This document shows, in pieces, positions 12,820-24,928 of a stretch of DNA of 64,000 bases. The position numbers and the translations under genes are program-made. The DNA lies in NCBI GenBank assembly GCA_016617855.1, contig JAECUM010001880.1:1-64000 (forward strand). The letters are read 5' to 3'. The notes below the pieces were generated by a model, which saw only the letters and a program-made list of their open reading frames with translations, had not been told where the DNA came from and did no database searches. Position 1 is the stretch's first letter. Every line of letters begins with the position of its first letter. The stretch comes from Megalonaias nervosa (taxonomy: Eukaryota > Mollusca > Bivalvia > Unionida > Unionidae).

Positions 12820-13625
12820 CCTACGGCACGTTGTCCTTGATGAGACATTAACGTCAGAGCAACGTAAGGAAGTGGAGTCGATACTATAAGATTACTAAAG
12901 CTCCTTGACAGAGTGACCTGGCAAGACGGATTTGAAGGAGTTTAGTCAGAAGCTATTGGAGAAATGCCCATAAATTGAAAACATATCCACTACCACATGC
13001 GAAATTAGAAACTGTCCAAAATGACATTCGAGCTATGATCGACATGAGTCCATATTTGCCGGAGTGACCATCGTGAAATAGTTTTCAAATATTTGTCTCT
13101 CAAATGGGTATTAGCAAATTCTAGTCTGAAGTGAAGACAGAGCAATACTTGTCTTTGCAACTCAAGATGGGACGTACCAGTGAGTAGTCATGCCATTCGG
13201 GGTCCAGAATGCGCCAAATGTCTGCACCCTTATGATGAGAAAATTACTCGAACCGTTAAGAGGGGCTCGAGCTTTGGAACTTCATGGACAACTAACAAGA
13301 AGCGACAGCCATTTGGGAAGGTCAAATAATATTGCTGAGAAGGTTTTAGAGCGACTGAGACAAACCGGACTTATTGCCCGACCATCTGAGTGTAATGTAG
13401 GCTTTAGGAAACCAACCTACCTGGGTCACAACCTCAGCGAAGACACGTTAACCCAATATAGCTCTAACGTTAACCAACTTAAGGACGCAGTACGACCAAC
13501 CAATAAAACGGAATTTCGATTTTTGGGGGGACTGGCAGGATATTATCGTCGGTATGTTGCGAACTTCAGTGTTGTTGCTAGCCCATTGACCAACTTGACA
13601 TGGAAAAAGAAGCCGACGAAAATTA
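12820..13625 (+). pseudogene. Gypsy reverse transcriptase remnant
   Basis: Begins LDETLTSEQRKEVESIL at about 12835, the usual region ahead of Gypsy RT, then PGKTDLKEF and a YPLPHAKLE-like stretch. The open piece 13190-13630 has MPFGVQNAP (RT motif region 4), the connection EKVLERLRQTGL, YLGHNLSED and the GGLAGYYRRYV thumb end. The YxDD active site near 13270 is destroyed. Confidence 0.85.
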
Positions 13626-13629
13626 TCTA

Positions 13630-14085
13630 ATCAGACGCAAGCGAACGAGCACATGTGACGTTAAAGGACAGGGTGACGTCAGACGCAGTAGTGAAATTAC
13701 GAGACGTGAAAAAGGACTCTGTCTTACGTACAGACGCTTCTAACAGAGATTTACGGGCAGTGCTAAAGCAAAAATATGATAGAAATTTATTTTCGGTTGC
13801 ATATGGTAGTAGAAAATTGTCGTCTGCATAACGCAATTATTCGGCCTCTGAGGAAGAATGCTTGGAAATTATTTTTGGGATATCTAAATTAAATCTTACT
13901 TGTATGGACGCAAATTTGTTGGGGAAACTGACCACCAATCGTTTAGCTCAAGCTAAGTTGACATATGGACGGTTATGCAGTACTAGGTACAGGTGCGGCA
14001 TATTAAGGGTAGTTAGAATGTATGGGGCGGATTGTTTAAGTAGACTACGGGAGTCTCAGGTGAAGAGTTCACCTGAGAACGTTTA
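13630..14085 (+). pseudogene. Gypsy RNase H remnant
   Basis: 13720-13860 reads LRTDASNRDLRAVLKQ, then VAYGSRKLSSA, a TAA, then NYSASEEECLEIIFGI, the normal order of a Gypsy RNase H. The tail to 14085 keeps YGADCLSRL.ES, similar to the 'ADALSR' segment that ends many such domains. Confidence 0.8.
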
Positions 14086-14161
14086 GGCGGTAATTTTGGT
14101 TACATCTTCAAAATTCAGGGAGCAAAATCACGGATTTTACTCCTAAAATGGGCCTCTGTAA

Positions 14162-14206
14162 CAGTATGAATTTTGAAAGATGTTACTCCACACGTAACTG
14201 AGTGAA
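14162..14206 (+). repeat. 3' LTR start-like repeat of the Gypsy element
   Basis: Partner of 9842-9890. It is preceded by AAAATGGGCCTC, a short purine-rich stretch where a polypurine tract would sit, and by TGTAACAG, a plausible LTR edge. Confidence 0.55.
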
Positions 14207-15739
14207 CTTTTTCTTCGAACCTGATTTATGTGCATCACACTCTCTTTTACAGATTGACAGTAATAGCCAATACTAAATCGATTTCCAAGACAGATGAAAA
14301 CTCAGTCTAGTGCTTCAAAGCATCGATTAATACAACAAGTCAGTCAGTATTGTGTAAGTAAGTGGCGAGGCCAATCCTTGTTCATTGTATATAATCCTGA
14401 TTGCGTCTGGCGTTTTCCTTATACGTTAAGATGGAGAAGGAACACAAAATGATCTTTATTTTCAACACAAGGTTCGCTTTCAAGAAAGTCATTATACGAA
14501 CAAGAATGACATTTAGAACGCCATCACATCCGCCTCACCCTTGCTGACCACGTGTAAGTTGATAGCCGATTGGTTGTTTTACCTTCCATTTGTATTATCA
14601 TATTTTCTCTCCAAGTGAAATAAAAATAGTTTGTATTTACAGGGATGACTACTGTGATAATGAAGGCCGTCTGGCGACCCTAATTCTCCGTTAGCGGTCC
14701 CAACATTGTTACCCTCAATAATATCACAACTGAAACTTAGCACATCTTCCTTGCCAGAACTTTATCTCTTGTTCCATTTATATTTATTACATGTGTTACT
14801 AAATCAGAAGCGTAATTATCACTTTCTTCTTACAAGAATTCATCATAATCACACAAAAGCTTGTTATGTGCATTTAATCATAATAAGTCTGGGTCCAAGC
14901 TGGACCCTAATATCTGGACGATATTACCTCTCCAGCCATAATAGCCGAAAGTGGCGACAATATGGAGAAGTATAATCGCTTTAGACAAATGCCATTGCAT
15001 ATGTTCATGTCAGAATATTACAATTATGATGAAGATTTTTTAAATGTTAACATTTTGCATATTTCGCTTCACCACAGTTGTTGTATAACCTAAAACAGCA
15101 TCCTCAAAAATAGATTATGGTCGAAAATGTTAATATGCATTAATAAATAAATCATTCATTTTTTAGTAATGAACTTTAGATATCTCCACTGAATCATAAT
15201 TTGCTTCAAACTGGCCAAACAAATTCAATTTTTCAATTGTTCTTGAATGTTAATGTGTAAATTTTCAGCCTCAGTTTCGAAAACAGCAATGTATGTTCTG
15301 GTATTTGGTATTTATGATAATCAAGTTAGCATCAAAATTGATTACAGAACATACAACCTTTTAATTATGTTACCATCTTCCTTTTTGAAGGAAAAATATA
15401 CACCAAAGTCGTCGTTTTATTTTATTATTGCACTGTATGGAAACAAAATGAGATAAGAAGAGTTTTGAAATCAATGCAAGGCCAAGCGAACTTTGCCCTT
15501 TGGGTCTGTTTAGCTGAATTACAGCCGCAAAGGTGACTATGTCGCCTGAATCACTCCCAATCAGGAACTTCTTAAGCATTGGGATTTTCTAGCACACGTA
15601 CATTTACAAAAGCTGACAAAGAGAAAAATTTTGTTATCATTATTTCGGTCGTAAGTCAAAAATATAAATATTTATAGACAATTATTTTTCTCACTTTAAA
15701 ATGAAGGGAAAGTAAGTTGTAAGGGGTAATGGAGAATAG

Positions 15740-15754
15740 TAAAGATATATATGT

Positions 15755-15835
<81 letters not shown>
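15740..15835 (+). repeat. (TA)n microsatellite
   Basis: Nearly uninterrupted array of about 90 bp. Confidence 0.95.
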
Positions 15836-15839
<4 letters not shown>

Positions 15840-18700
15840 ATCATCATATATGGCAAAATTATCATTTCTACAAAACAAATATATCGGCATAAACATCCAC
15901 GAAAAACATAATACAGACGATTCGGATAATGGAGACAAGGTTGGAGCTGCTATTGAAACACCCCCATTTCACCATCTTGAGAAGGTTCTGATAAAACATC
16001 AATTGTTCCAGGAGAAAATACTGGCATATTCAAAACATTTTAACCGCTTCGAAGCATATGAAGCAAAAAGGTTATTCATTTTTGTTGGATTCCATTTCTG
16101 CATTGTAGAATCTTAAATCTGACAACCCTTTAATATCCCAGATACTATATAAGCATACTGTTCTCATATAATCTAGACAAAAATGTCTTTTGGCTGCCTA
16201 ACCACATTGGTATAAAAGGGCAGATAAAGTCGTCAAAGCTGTCTTGCAGTCACCAGTCCCCTAATGGACGTTTACTGTCTTCATTTTATCACATAAATCA
16301 GCATTTTCGTCATTGGCAAAATATGGTGATTGAAAACTCCATAAACATAAGAAAGAATACCAAACCCACTATTGGAGAGAGGCATCCCCCATATAGAGCA
16401 AACAGAAACCGAAGAGATGATGCGCTATTGTATCCATGGCGTATCGAGCACACATACCTGACTCACCACCTCGAAACGTGAACCTCGATCAGAATGCATA
16501 CCATGTCGGTGCACACTGACAATGAAGTGCACATTCTTGTCGAGTCTGTCGATCTCCACACTTTAAGACAGAAAAACCTTTATTCTATCTGTTTGAATAA
16601 ACTATTCCAGGAAGAATCCCACCAGAGAAAATGTTGAAAGTTTATAGGAATGCGGTTTATCCAACAAATTTTAATCGTGTTTTAAGGTTTGACATGTGTT
16701 ACCTTAATCTGGTTTTATATACATTTTACAGAATTTGTACCACCTTTAGGTTTCATATTTATCTTATGTTTGGTGTTATCGTATATTTCAACAAGATAAA
16801 CTTCCTAGATATTTATGCAGTTTTCATTTGTATATGTTTAACTTTCCCTTTCGTTGATACTATATGGCCACGTTTGTGCTAAGGTGGCGTAAAACATTAC
16901 TATACCCATATACATCATATGATAAAAAAATACCCATTTGACTCAAACAAATGCAAAATTATGTGGCGAAATGACTTTTAAGTACCTTCTGGAGCCTCGG
17001 ATTTTTACATATATGCCTTATATGACGTTATGATGACATGTTATCACATATCTTAAAAAATGGAAAATGTTATTCTAGTTTATTATTCTAAAAATACGCA
17101 GTAGTCATTTGATCCCTAAAAAGCAGTATAACATAACTGACAGCAAATAACATCCAATGGAATACACTTAGTCAAACAGGGTATTTTGGTCCAGAAACAA
17201 CGATCTTTTTAATTATGTCTTCTGATCTTGCTTGCTTTGTATTATAATTGCCTAAACCAATACAGGTTTTGTCTTGCTTTTATTGCAAATGCCAGAAAGA
17301 ACATTTATTCCAATCATACGCTTGTTAATGAGACCTGTACAATAATAAGCTTTCTAAACCTGCACTAATGGGAATATAATTAGCAGGGTTTATTTCATCT
17401 ATAAATAGAGCTGATCAATTTACCAGCTGATACTGATTCAGGAATAAAAACTCGAAACTCAGATAGTGGTTGTGTTGATTTGTACCAGCAAGTTTCGAAA
17501 CGTATTCATAATGGCTATTGTGCTATACTGAAAGGGTGCTTTGTGACGATATTGGGTGGATTTTGTTCCCTCAACTAGACTATTGTATGCTTTATTTCTT
17601 GTTGCTGTATGTGCCGAAAATAACATGGCTTTCTCCAAGTTTCGGTGTTCCCGCCCCGTTGGAGACATTTGATATCACATGACTGGATGTGACAGATGGA
17701 CATAGGTAATACTATATGTCCTCATCAGAGATAAGGCGTAGCATAAAAATTAGTGGATCATGTGAACGTTCGTCCGCTAACGTTAATAAAATCTAGACAG
17801 CTTGATGTTTAATAACTAGACTGAACAATGTGAGAAATAGTCAAGTACGTAGTTTAGTTTGTAAACACCATAGTTTTGGCTCGTATGTCGGCTTATTAAA
17901 GCGTTCTGTCAAATGACTGAGACGTTGAATGTTAGTATTGATTGATTTCAAGTAGATATGGTACGACACAAGGTAGCTTGGTTGTTCTGGCCCATGTAGA
18001 AAGCGATTACCATATGCTGCTCTGAGCTCTCAAATGTTACATGGTCCACTTACCTTTGCATATCTTTAATGAATTCTACTGAATAATATTTACACTCTTG
18101 GCAACTGTGCAATACAAGGTTACGCTCTACGCTATGAACAGTATGTGAATAGCGTCAGCATTTACAAGATCAATAATCAGATCATAATTCCTACATGTTC
18201 AGAATTCATAGTCATCCAATCCGTAATTTTGCTTGCCTTGTTATTTGCTGCAAATAGAAATATGGGCCGTGTGCACCAAAAACAGCTTGATGGTTTTATG
18301 ATATATATGGCTAAACCATGACACTGTGCAAAAAGCATCAATGCCCAGCCGAGAACATATAGAGGTGTAGGTTCACTAAAAGTATGCTATTATGCATTAA
18401 TAGGACACGAATGCTCCAGGTGCAACAAACTAATCTTCCAGATTATATACATTGAGCAATACGCTAGGCATCTCTAAACCTTTTTTGTGCAGTAAAGACA
18501 ACCTTACGTCGAGCAGCCAGCACTACAATTTACTGTCATATTAATCGGAAATTCATATTGTTCGTGCACAGATAATTAACAGCATCCGATTTATATCCAA
18601 ACACAACTCTCAATAGCTAGACGACAACAAAGTCACTATATGCCGACTGCAGATTTGTAAACAAAGCTGACAAAAGAATCAGGAAGTGATTGCAAGTCAT

Positions 18701-18768
18701 AGCTTTTCGAAAATTACCTCCAGAAAGGCAACCTAGCTTTTCGAACATTACCTCCAGAAAGGCAAAGT
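18701..18768 (+). repeat. 34-bp tandem duplication
   Basis: Units 18701-18734 and 18735-18768 (AGCTTTTCGAA.ATTACC..), differing at three positions. Confidence 0.85.
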
Positions 18769-19313
18769 CAGATTTGACAAGTTCAGGTATCTTTCAAAAC
18801 CGATCACTTTCATTTAGGCATCAGGGGATTGCAGACTACATGCAAGATTTCCTTACTTCCAAAATGGAAAAGATCGGCCAACGTGCAAAACTTTCGCACC
18901 TTTCGAAACCCAGGATATGACAAAAGAAGTGTTGCAAGGGGCATGGGCAATTTTAAGTTAGATACTGTAAATAAACTTTTATGACGAATTTTAGCAAGTC
19001 ATCACAACAAAACAAACTAAAGGGGCCGCATATTTTGAACTATTTTGTTAAACTCTCAAAATTCATACATATGCGCCGAGCTGGTCAGAGCTGAGGTAAT
19101 ATCCTAATTTGGAGCTTAGATCTCCAGAGAGTAGAGGCGCATACTTATCAGCGATGGTACGGAGTGGGAGTTTAAGACAAACAGGGCTATAACTCTTTCT
19201 TTCGGAAAACATTATACATTGAACTTGACTCCAATCTTTCAATGTCAAGGCTACTACAATTTGGTTACGATCCATGACGTTCTTGAGGAATTATTGATGA
19301 GAAACGATACTCG

Positions 19314-19360
19314 CGACGTGACGTGACGTGACGGGACGTGACGGGACACGACAGGACGGA
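19314..19360 (+). repeat. GACGT/GACGG pentamer repeat
   Basis: About nine degenerate pentamers (GACGT, GACGG, GACAC, GACAG), giving a short GC-rich patch in AT-rich DNA. Confidence 0.75.
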
Positions 19361-22063
19361 TGGACATGAGTAACACTGTATGTTCATTTCATAGATAGGG
19401 CGAAGCGTATGAGTAAATAGACAAAGTACTAAAGAGTCATCAAAAGCCTGACGTAAGACCAAGTAACATGGTGAGGTCTTTTCTTCCAAGAATCATACAT
19501 CTATCCAAACAATGCATATCTTTCATGTCTTTCGTCCGGGCTGGTTGGAGACTGAGCAATACCAATCCCATTAAAATTGCAACACAAGGAACATTCAAAC
19601 GACACAAAATGTAATGTCTCGTTCACAGTAGTAATTTTACTCCCAAGCGACCCTCGTTTACATAATACCTAAGCACAGTTTACGTGCATCAACACTGACT
19701 ATTTAAGCTAATCCAGAGCAGTTTATTTCTGAGTGAATGTGTAGTTTCACAGAGGAGTAATAACACCAGTGACACATATTTCTTCCTTATGAACATGAAT
19801 CGAAGCGACACTGAGTTTCTTCTCTGGAATCTTGCACAGCTTCTCGAAATGCGCATTTCTTTATAAATACAAATATCACATGTTTATTTTCTTAGGGTCA
19901 TATAGTCCTTCTAAACTGGCTAGGATTACTTGTTATATTTCTTATAAGCAGACTGATCCTTCTATTGTTTTATTTTAATATATATAAAGAAAAATTAAAT
20001 GGAGATATTCATCATTACGCCATATCTTTTGTTTAACGATCAGTAACTTACGTGATCATCCTCATAATCATGTAGCAACGTAGGTATAATACCTAAATAT
20101 ATATGAAGGGAAAAACGGAAACAATGCATTGACTTTTCGTGACCCGTGTGAACATAAGATTATTTAAGAAAAATATCATACCCAGGGTTTTTTCAGCCAA
20201 TCACAAATGACGTTACTTTTGAAAGCCCGTTTCTGATTAGTTCATGATTAAGTGATGATAAAAATTCAGTCTCAGAACAAGCTCAGAAGTTTATGATCTC
20301 CAAACCTGGCCTCACACCATTTTATTCAAAGCAAAGATAGAAATACTAATTGTTTCGCACACAATATTTTGTACTCTACATAACTGCATTTATGTACAAA
20401 TGTTGAAACACCATAAGTAGTTTATGCTTTTGATGACTCGTCAGAATCTATTTTTGTGCTCGGTTTGATATTTACAGGGCCTGATTCATAGTCGCAAACT
20501 ACTGGCCACGATCCGCTACACTCTTATATACGAGTGGCCACGTATGCTGAGATTTCCTCATTTCTTACGATTATGCATCAACTCGCTTAACCCATCACTG
20601 TGAGCGCAAGCAAAATTTTCTTGCCATTGTACCCCAACATTACGTTTTACGCCGTCTGAATGAGCCCATCAAAATTTGTGTTTCAAGCACAGTTACTTAG
20701 ACATCGATCAAATTGGTACTTTCATTGAGTAAAAGATTGTTAAATTATATTGCTAGTGATGTGCTTTTATTTACTTGTGTTCGATATAAACTAGGAGATG
20801 TCAGCACAGGCATCCACGGGCGCTAACTGACACCTGATCGGCATGGGGATTCTTTTTGGTGGGGGTGGGGCAATCTAGATTTCTAATTATCCCTATGTAT
20901 TTGTATAATATTTTCTCTTTAGGCTCCAAAACACTTACACTGAAAGAAACCAATCAATTTTTGTTTTCAAATTAGCACGTGGTTTCAAACTAGGAAGTCC
21001 ACAGTTACGATATGTCGATACATTGTAATCTTGATTTAATTTTCTTCATAAATGGAGTGAAGATGTACTGGTGAGGAAGAGACTACTACAAGACACGTTT
21101 AGAATAAGAGGACCAAATCAAAGCTAAATTTCATCACGAGTGGCTTCATTTTTCAAAAGAGCTTCTGATCACGGAGTTGCGTGAATTTTCTCTTCTGCTC
21201 AATCCGGTCATTGCTAATGGGTTCTTGTTCATAATTATCTGGATGATACAATCATTTTCTACAAAGAAATATATGCGGAAGAAATTTGTGAGTGTATTTC
21301 TGCGTCATGTAAATAGTAGGCTATCCGTTAATTCGGTGAACATCAAGTAAACGTGCTATATCACAACGACTATAAGAATTGTATTTCCGAGCCAATTATT
21401 ATCTGATCCTTTGTAATAGAAAGAAACAACAACGACTTTAGACTGACCCCACTTAAGATGATAGATTCAGTAGTGGAAAGAAAATGGGTAACGTTTTAAT
21501 AACTTTTCGTACAGACCTCAGATACCTGTGCAAAATTACATGAATATCAACCTAGTATAGCATTAACTTTTAAACAGAACACGTAATAATTAACAGAACA
21601 CCTACAGTTCAAATGTATACAAACGATTTTTCACAAAAGGGTATAATACTACCAAACCTTCAAAGACGCTATTGTTTTACTACAAATATTTAAACCAAAT
21701 AATACGGTTTACCTCGTTTTGTAAAACAACATTCATTTGACAAAAGCTGTTCCATTTGTTCGCATTTATTTTGTAACACGGTTACTTGACAAAACTTGAA
21801 GAGATTAGGCAATGTTTTATTGTGTTGTGACACTGGCTTCTCTCTATTTAGTAGTGCTTTTCCACTAGTGAGACAAAGAAAGCTTTAGGTAGTTCGAATT
21901 CAGGCTCTAATTGATACAGCAATGGAACAGGTCCCTAGTTGCTTCAGGAATTTGATATTTTGTCTACAGGCGTTTAGCTGCCTATTGTTTCCTAATAGGC
22001 AGTCATTTTGTTCAGCCCATATCTCTATGTGCAAAGTATCATCGACGTCAGACCTATGTTACG

Positions 22064-22066
<3 letters not shown>

Positions 22067-22109
<43 letters not shown>
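22067..22109 (+). repeat. (GA)n microsatellite
   Basis: Uninterrupted array of about 20 units. Confidence 0.95.
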
Positions 22110-22110
<1 letters not shown>

Positions 22111-24928
22111 ATTTTCAGAAGATGGGTTTTATCTTGTTAATGGGTATGAGTTGGAGCCTCTCCTTCTCGCTCTATTTTATCACATCTAATCGTCATTTTA
22201 AATGAGGCAAACAATATACATTCCACGGTCATTTTTAAAGGATAAAGATCTGGATTCAAGAAACTATTTTAAATCTTACCTGGACAAAATAATGCGGACG
22301 TCAAAATGAACAATTCTGATGACACATAGATCCAGATTTATTTCCATCATTCTCGCGAATAATCAAACTATTCCCACAGGAAGGAAGATATGATATGAAT
22401 ATCGCCGCTTGGGGACTTTTTGCACATTATGACAGCACCACTTTTCCTTTTCCTGAGCTGAATCATCAGTGACACTTTCAGAAACATAAAACCTGTGTAT
22501 ATATTAAACTGATCCATATGATAAAAATATCACATTTCTCTTACTCTTGAAATAATCTCATCATGAAGCTCCTCGCCAGAAAACATTTTGTATCAACCAA
22601 AATATGCACAAAACCAAAGCTTCCAAGTGATGATATTTATAACCGAATTCCAATAAAATGAGAATTTGTAATAATGTTTTCCTTTTGGAAACGTTGTGTA
22701 GAGATTTCTTTGTGATTTTGTCATTTAAGATGTGGCGGAAAACTGGTAAACCAGCTTGAAAGAAACTATATTGACAGAAATCGATGTCCATTTCCTTGAA
22801 GTTCGAGATCTCAAAGTTTCCAATGTCGAAGACAAGACTTTCTGGGTCAAAATGAGAATTAAATAAATATTGTTGACATTAATTTGGATCGATCTTCCCA
22901 AACCAACCGAAACAGAATCTGCAACATTTCAATAATGATATTCACAAGCAAACAGCCATTCAAATTCAAAATTAAACACGGGATGTAAAGTGGCAATGTT
23001 TTCATCTTAAAATAGAGAGATTTGTTTATATTTCTTCTTTTATTCTTTTATAAGATGTGGTTTCCTTTCTTGACACCCTTCCATTAAGGAAAGGAGGATT
23101 CTCTGGACAAATCCTTGTCATAAAATCAACTAAGGCCCGCTCTCTGGAATGCATAGTATGTCCTATGTTTAAGCTAACCACCCATTCTTTCCAGTGGAAT
23201 AGCCCAATAAGTGTTTGTCCTGAAAAGATAAGAGAGAAGATACGTAACACAAATTGCAACAAAGACAATCATTTATGTCAATTAAATCTTAAAATGAATG
23301 TATACAAACCGTATGGTCAGAGACTATTAAGACACCTATATTCATAGTTTGTTTATGGAACATGTCATAAAAGATCCATCTGATGGGTACATCCTGAACG
23401 TTCTAAATTAATTGCTGCAAATTACGGTCGTTTGTTAACTGGAAAATCATTTTGGTATAATAATTTTAATTTAGGCAAGTAACTGTAACACACATTACAA
23501 ACTGCGGCACAAATAATTGCTAAAATAATCATCTGATGGAGATGAGACATGTAAGTCTATAATTTATTGTGACCATGAATCTTAAAGTAGAAATGATGGT
23601 GCTACGATTCATTAACTCCTGCAGTTTTTTATCTCTCGAGGTGCGACTGATTTGGTGATGTTAGAACAATCACCTTAAATAATACACACAAGTACATGAT
23701 TTTGAGTCTCATCACAAACATATTCATGTCTGAAAACAATGGAAAATCAGGCATTGATGAGAATCGATTACACGCGATATTACATTACAATCGAAATTTG
23801 GGTACAGCGTCCGTTACCGAAGAAAAATGCAATTTTGCCAACATACAAAAATTCAGGTCTGAACGCAGAAATAAACAAGAAAAGGAACTAAAATTCTTGC
23901 AAATAAATTCACAATCAATAAAATATGTTGTTCAATTATGTTATGTTCTGAAGTATGTTGGACTGTTCTGTCTTGGTTCTACATTTAGAACCCCGAGCAA
24001 TGTTTACATTATCAATCCGCGTAAGAAATGTGTTAACGAAAATAAAGTGTCTTCATTTTGGTATGAAAATAGTCATTAATTGGACAAAATACACCTTTTG
24101 AAGCATTAAATTTACAATCTAAAATTGTAAATTATTATAACATTGGGGAACTTTTTTTCTTATTGAGGTGGTAATGCAACCGTTAATCGCACTGACACAG
24201 AACGGAGAAACAAATATACGCAAATAGAAGGCTTTTGTCCTAAAATATATACTAAAAAGAAAATCTACATTTTTAGTTGATATAAGGACATATTTCACTG
24301 GTGAGAATACAATGTGTCCACTTCACTCGTGAAATATTTCCTTATATCCTCTCAGAAAAAAGTAGATATCCTCTATATACCCCACCCCAATCCCCAAGTC
24401 AAGTGTAAGTCAACACATGCACGAAAATGTTTAAGATACACACTGCTTCGAGGAGTTACCGATTATTTTCTTTCTCAGATCGATTCTAAAGGATCAATGT
24501 CAAATCAGCAGCTATTGATTAGACTATAAAAACCAGTTTATGGCACAGAATATCAGCTAAGTACGGGTTTTAGTAAACTGCCTAAACTGCTGGGTTATTT
24601 TTAAACATATTAAGGATGTATTGATTAAACAGTTCATTATCATAAGTATCTGCATGCTTATTAAATACATATTACAAATATTGCATGGTAATCAAATGTG
24701 AGATGTACAACTTTAAACAGAAATTTAAAACAGTGATCGTCAAGAGCCGGAAAGGAGAAGACTGACAAATATACATAATTTTTTTAATAAATTACTCAAA
24801 ACATAATAAACTATCTCTTATTTTAAACTCTTCATAAATAAACTTGGCAAGTTAACATATTATTTTCTCCTTAATAGAAATAACGATTAAATGTACTTGT
24901 GCATTAATGTTTTATTCCAGAATTAATT

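Larger units (their letters stand above)
9842..14206 (+). mobile_element. Decayed Ty3/Gypsy LTR element with integrase before RT (Gmr1-like)
   Basis: Two direct repeats, 9842-9890 and 14162-14206, share GAATTTTGAAAGATGTTACT and further related bases and look like the starts of 5' and 3' LTRs. Between them, on the plus strand and in this order, lie remnants of integrase (11970-12720), reverse transcriptase (12820-13625) and RNase H (13630-14085). RNase H ends only about 80 bases before the second repeat, so no integrase follows it. gag and protease could not be recognised between 9900 and 11900, where a (GT)n(AT)n tract is found. Confidence 0.75.
14207..24928. other. Gene-poor stretch
   Basis: Apart from the microsatellites and small tandem repeats listed, no coding region could be supported on either strand. 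The longest frame (23696-24079, 127 codons) has stop-free but low-complexity AT-rich composition and no recognisable motif. Confidence 0.55.

Noticed and set aside
23696..24079. 127-codon frame
   Set aside because: AT-rich, no motif and no splice or promoter context; expected by chance in 64 kb.
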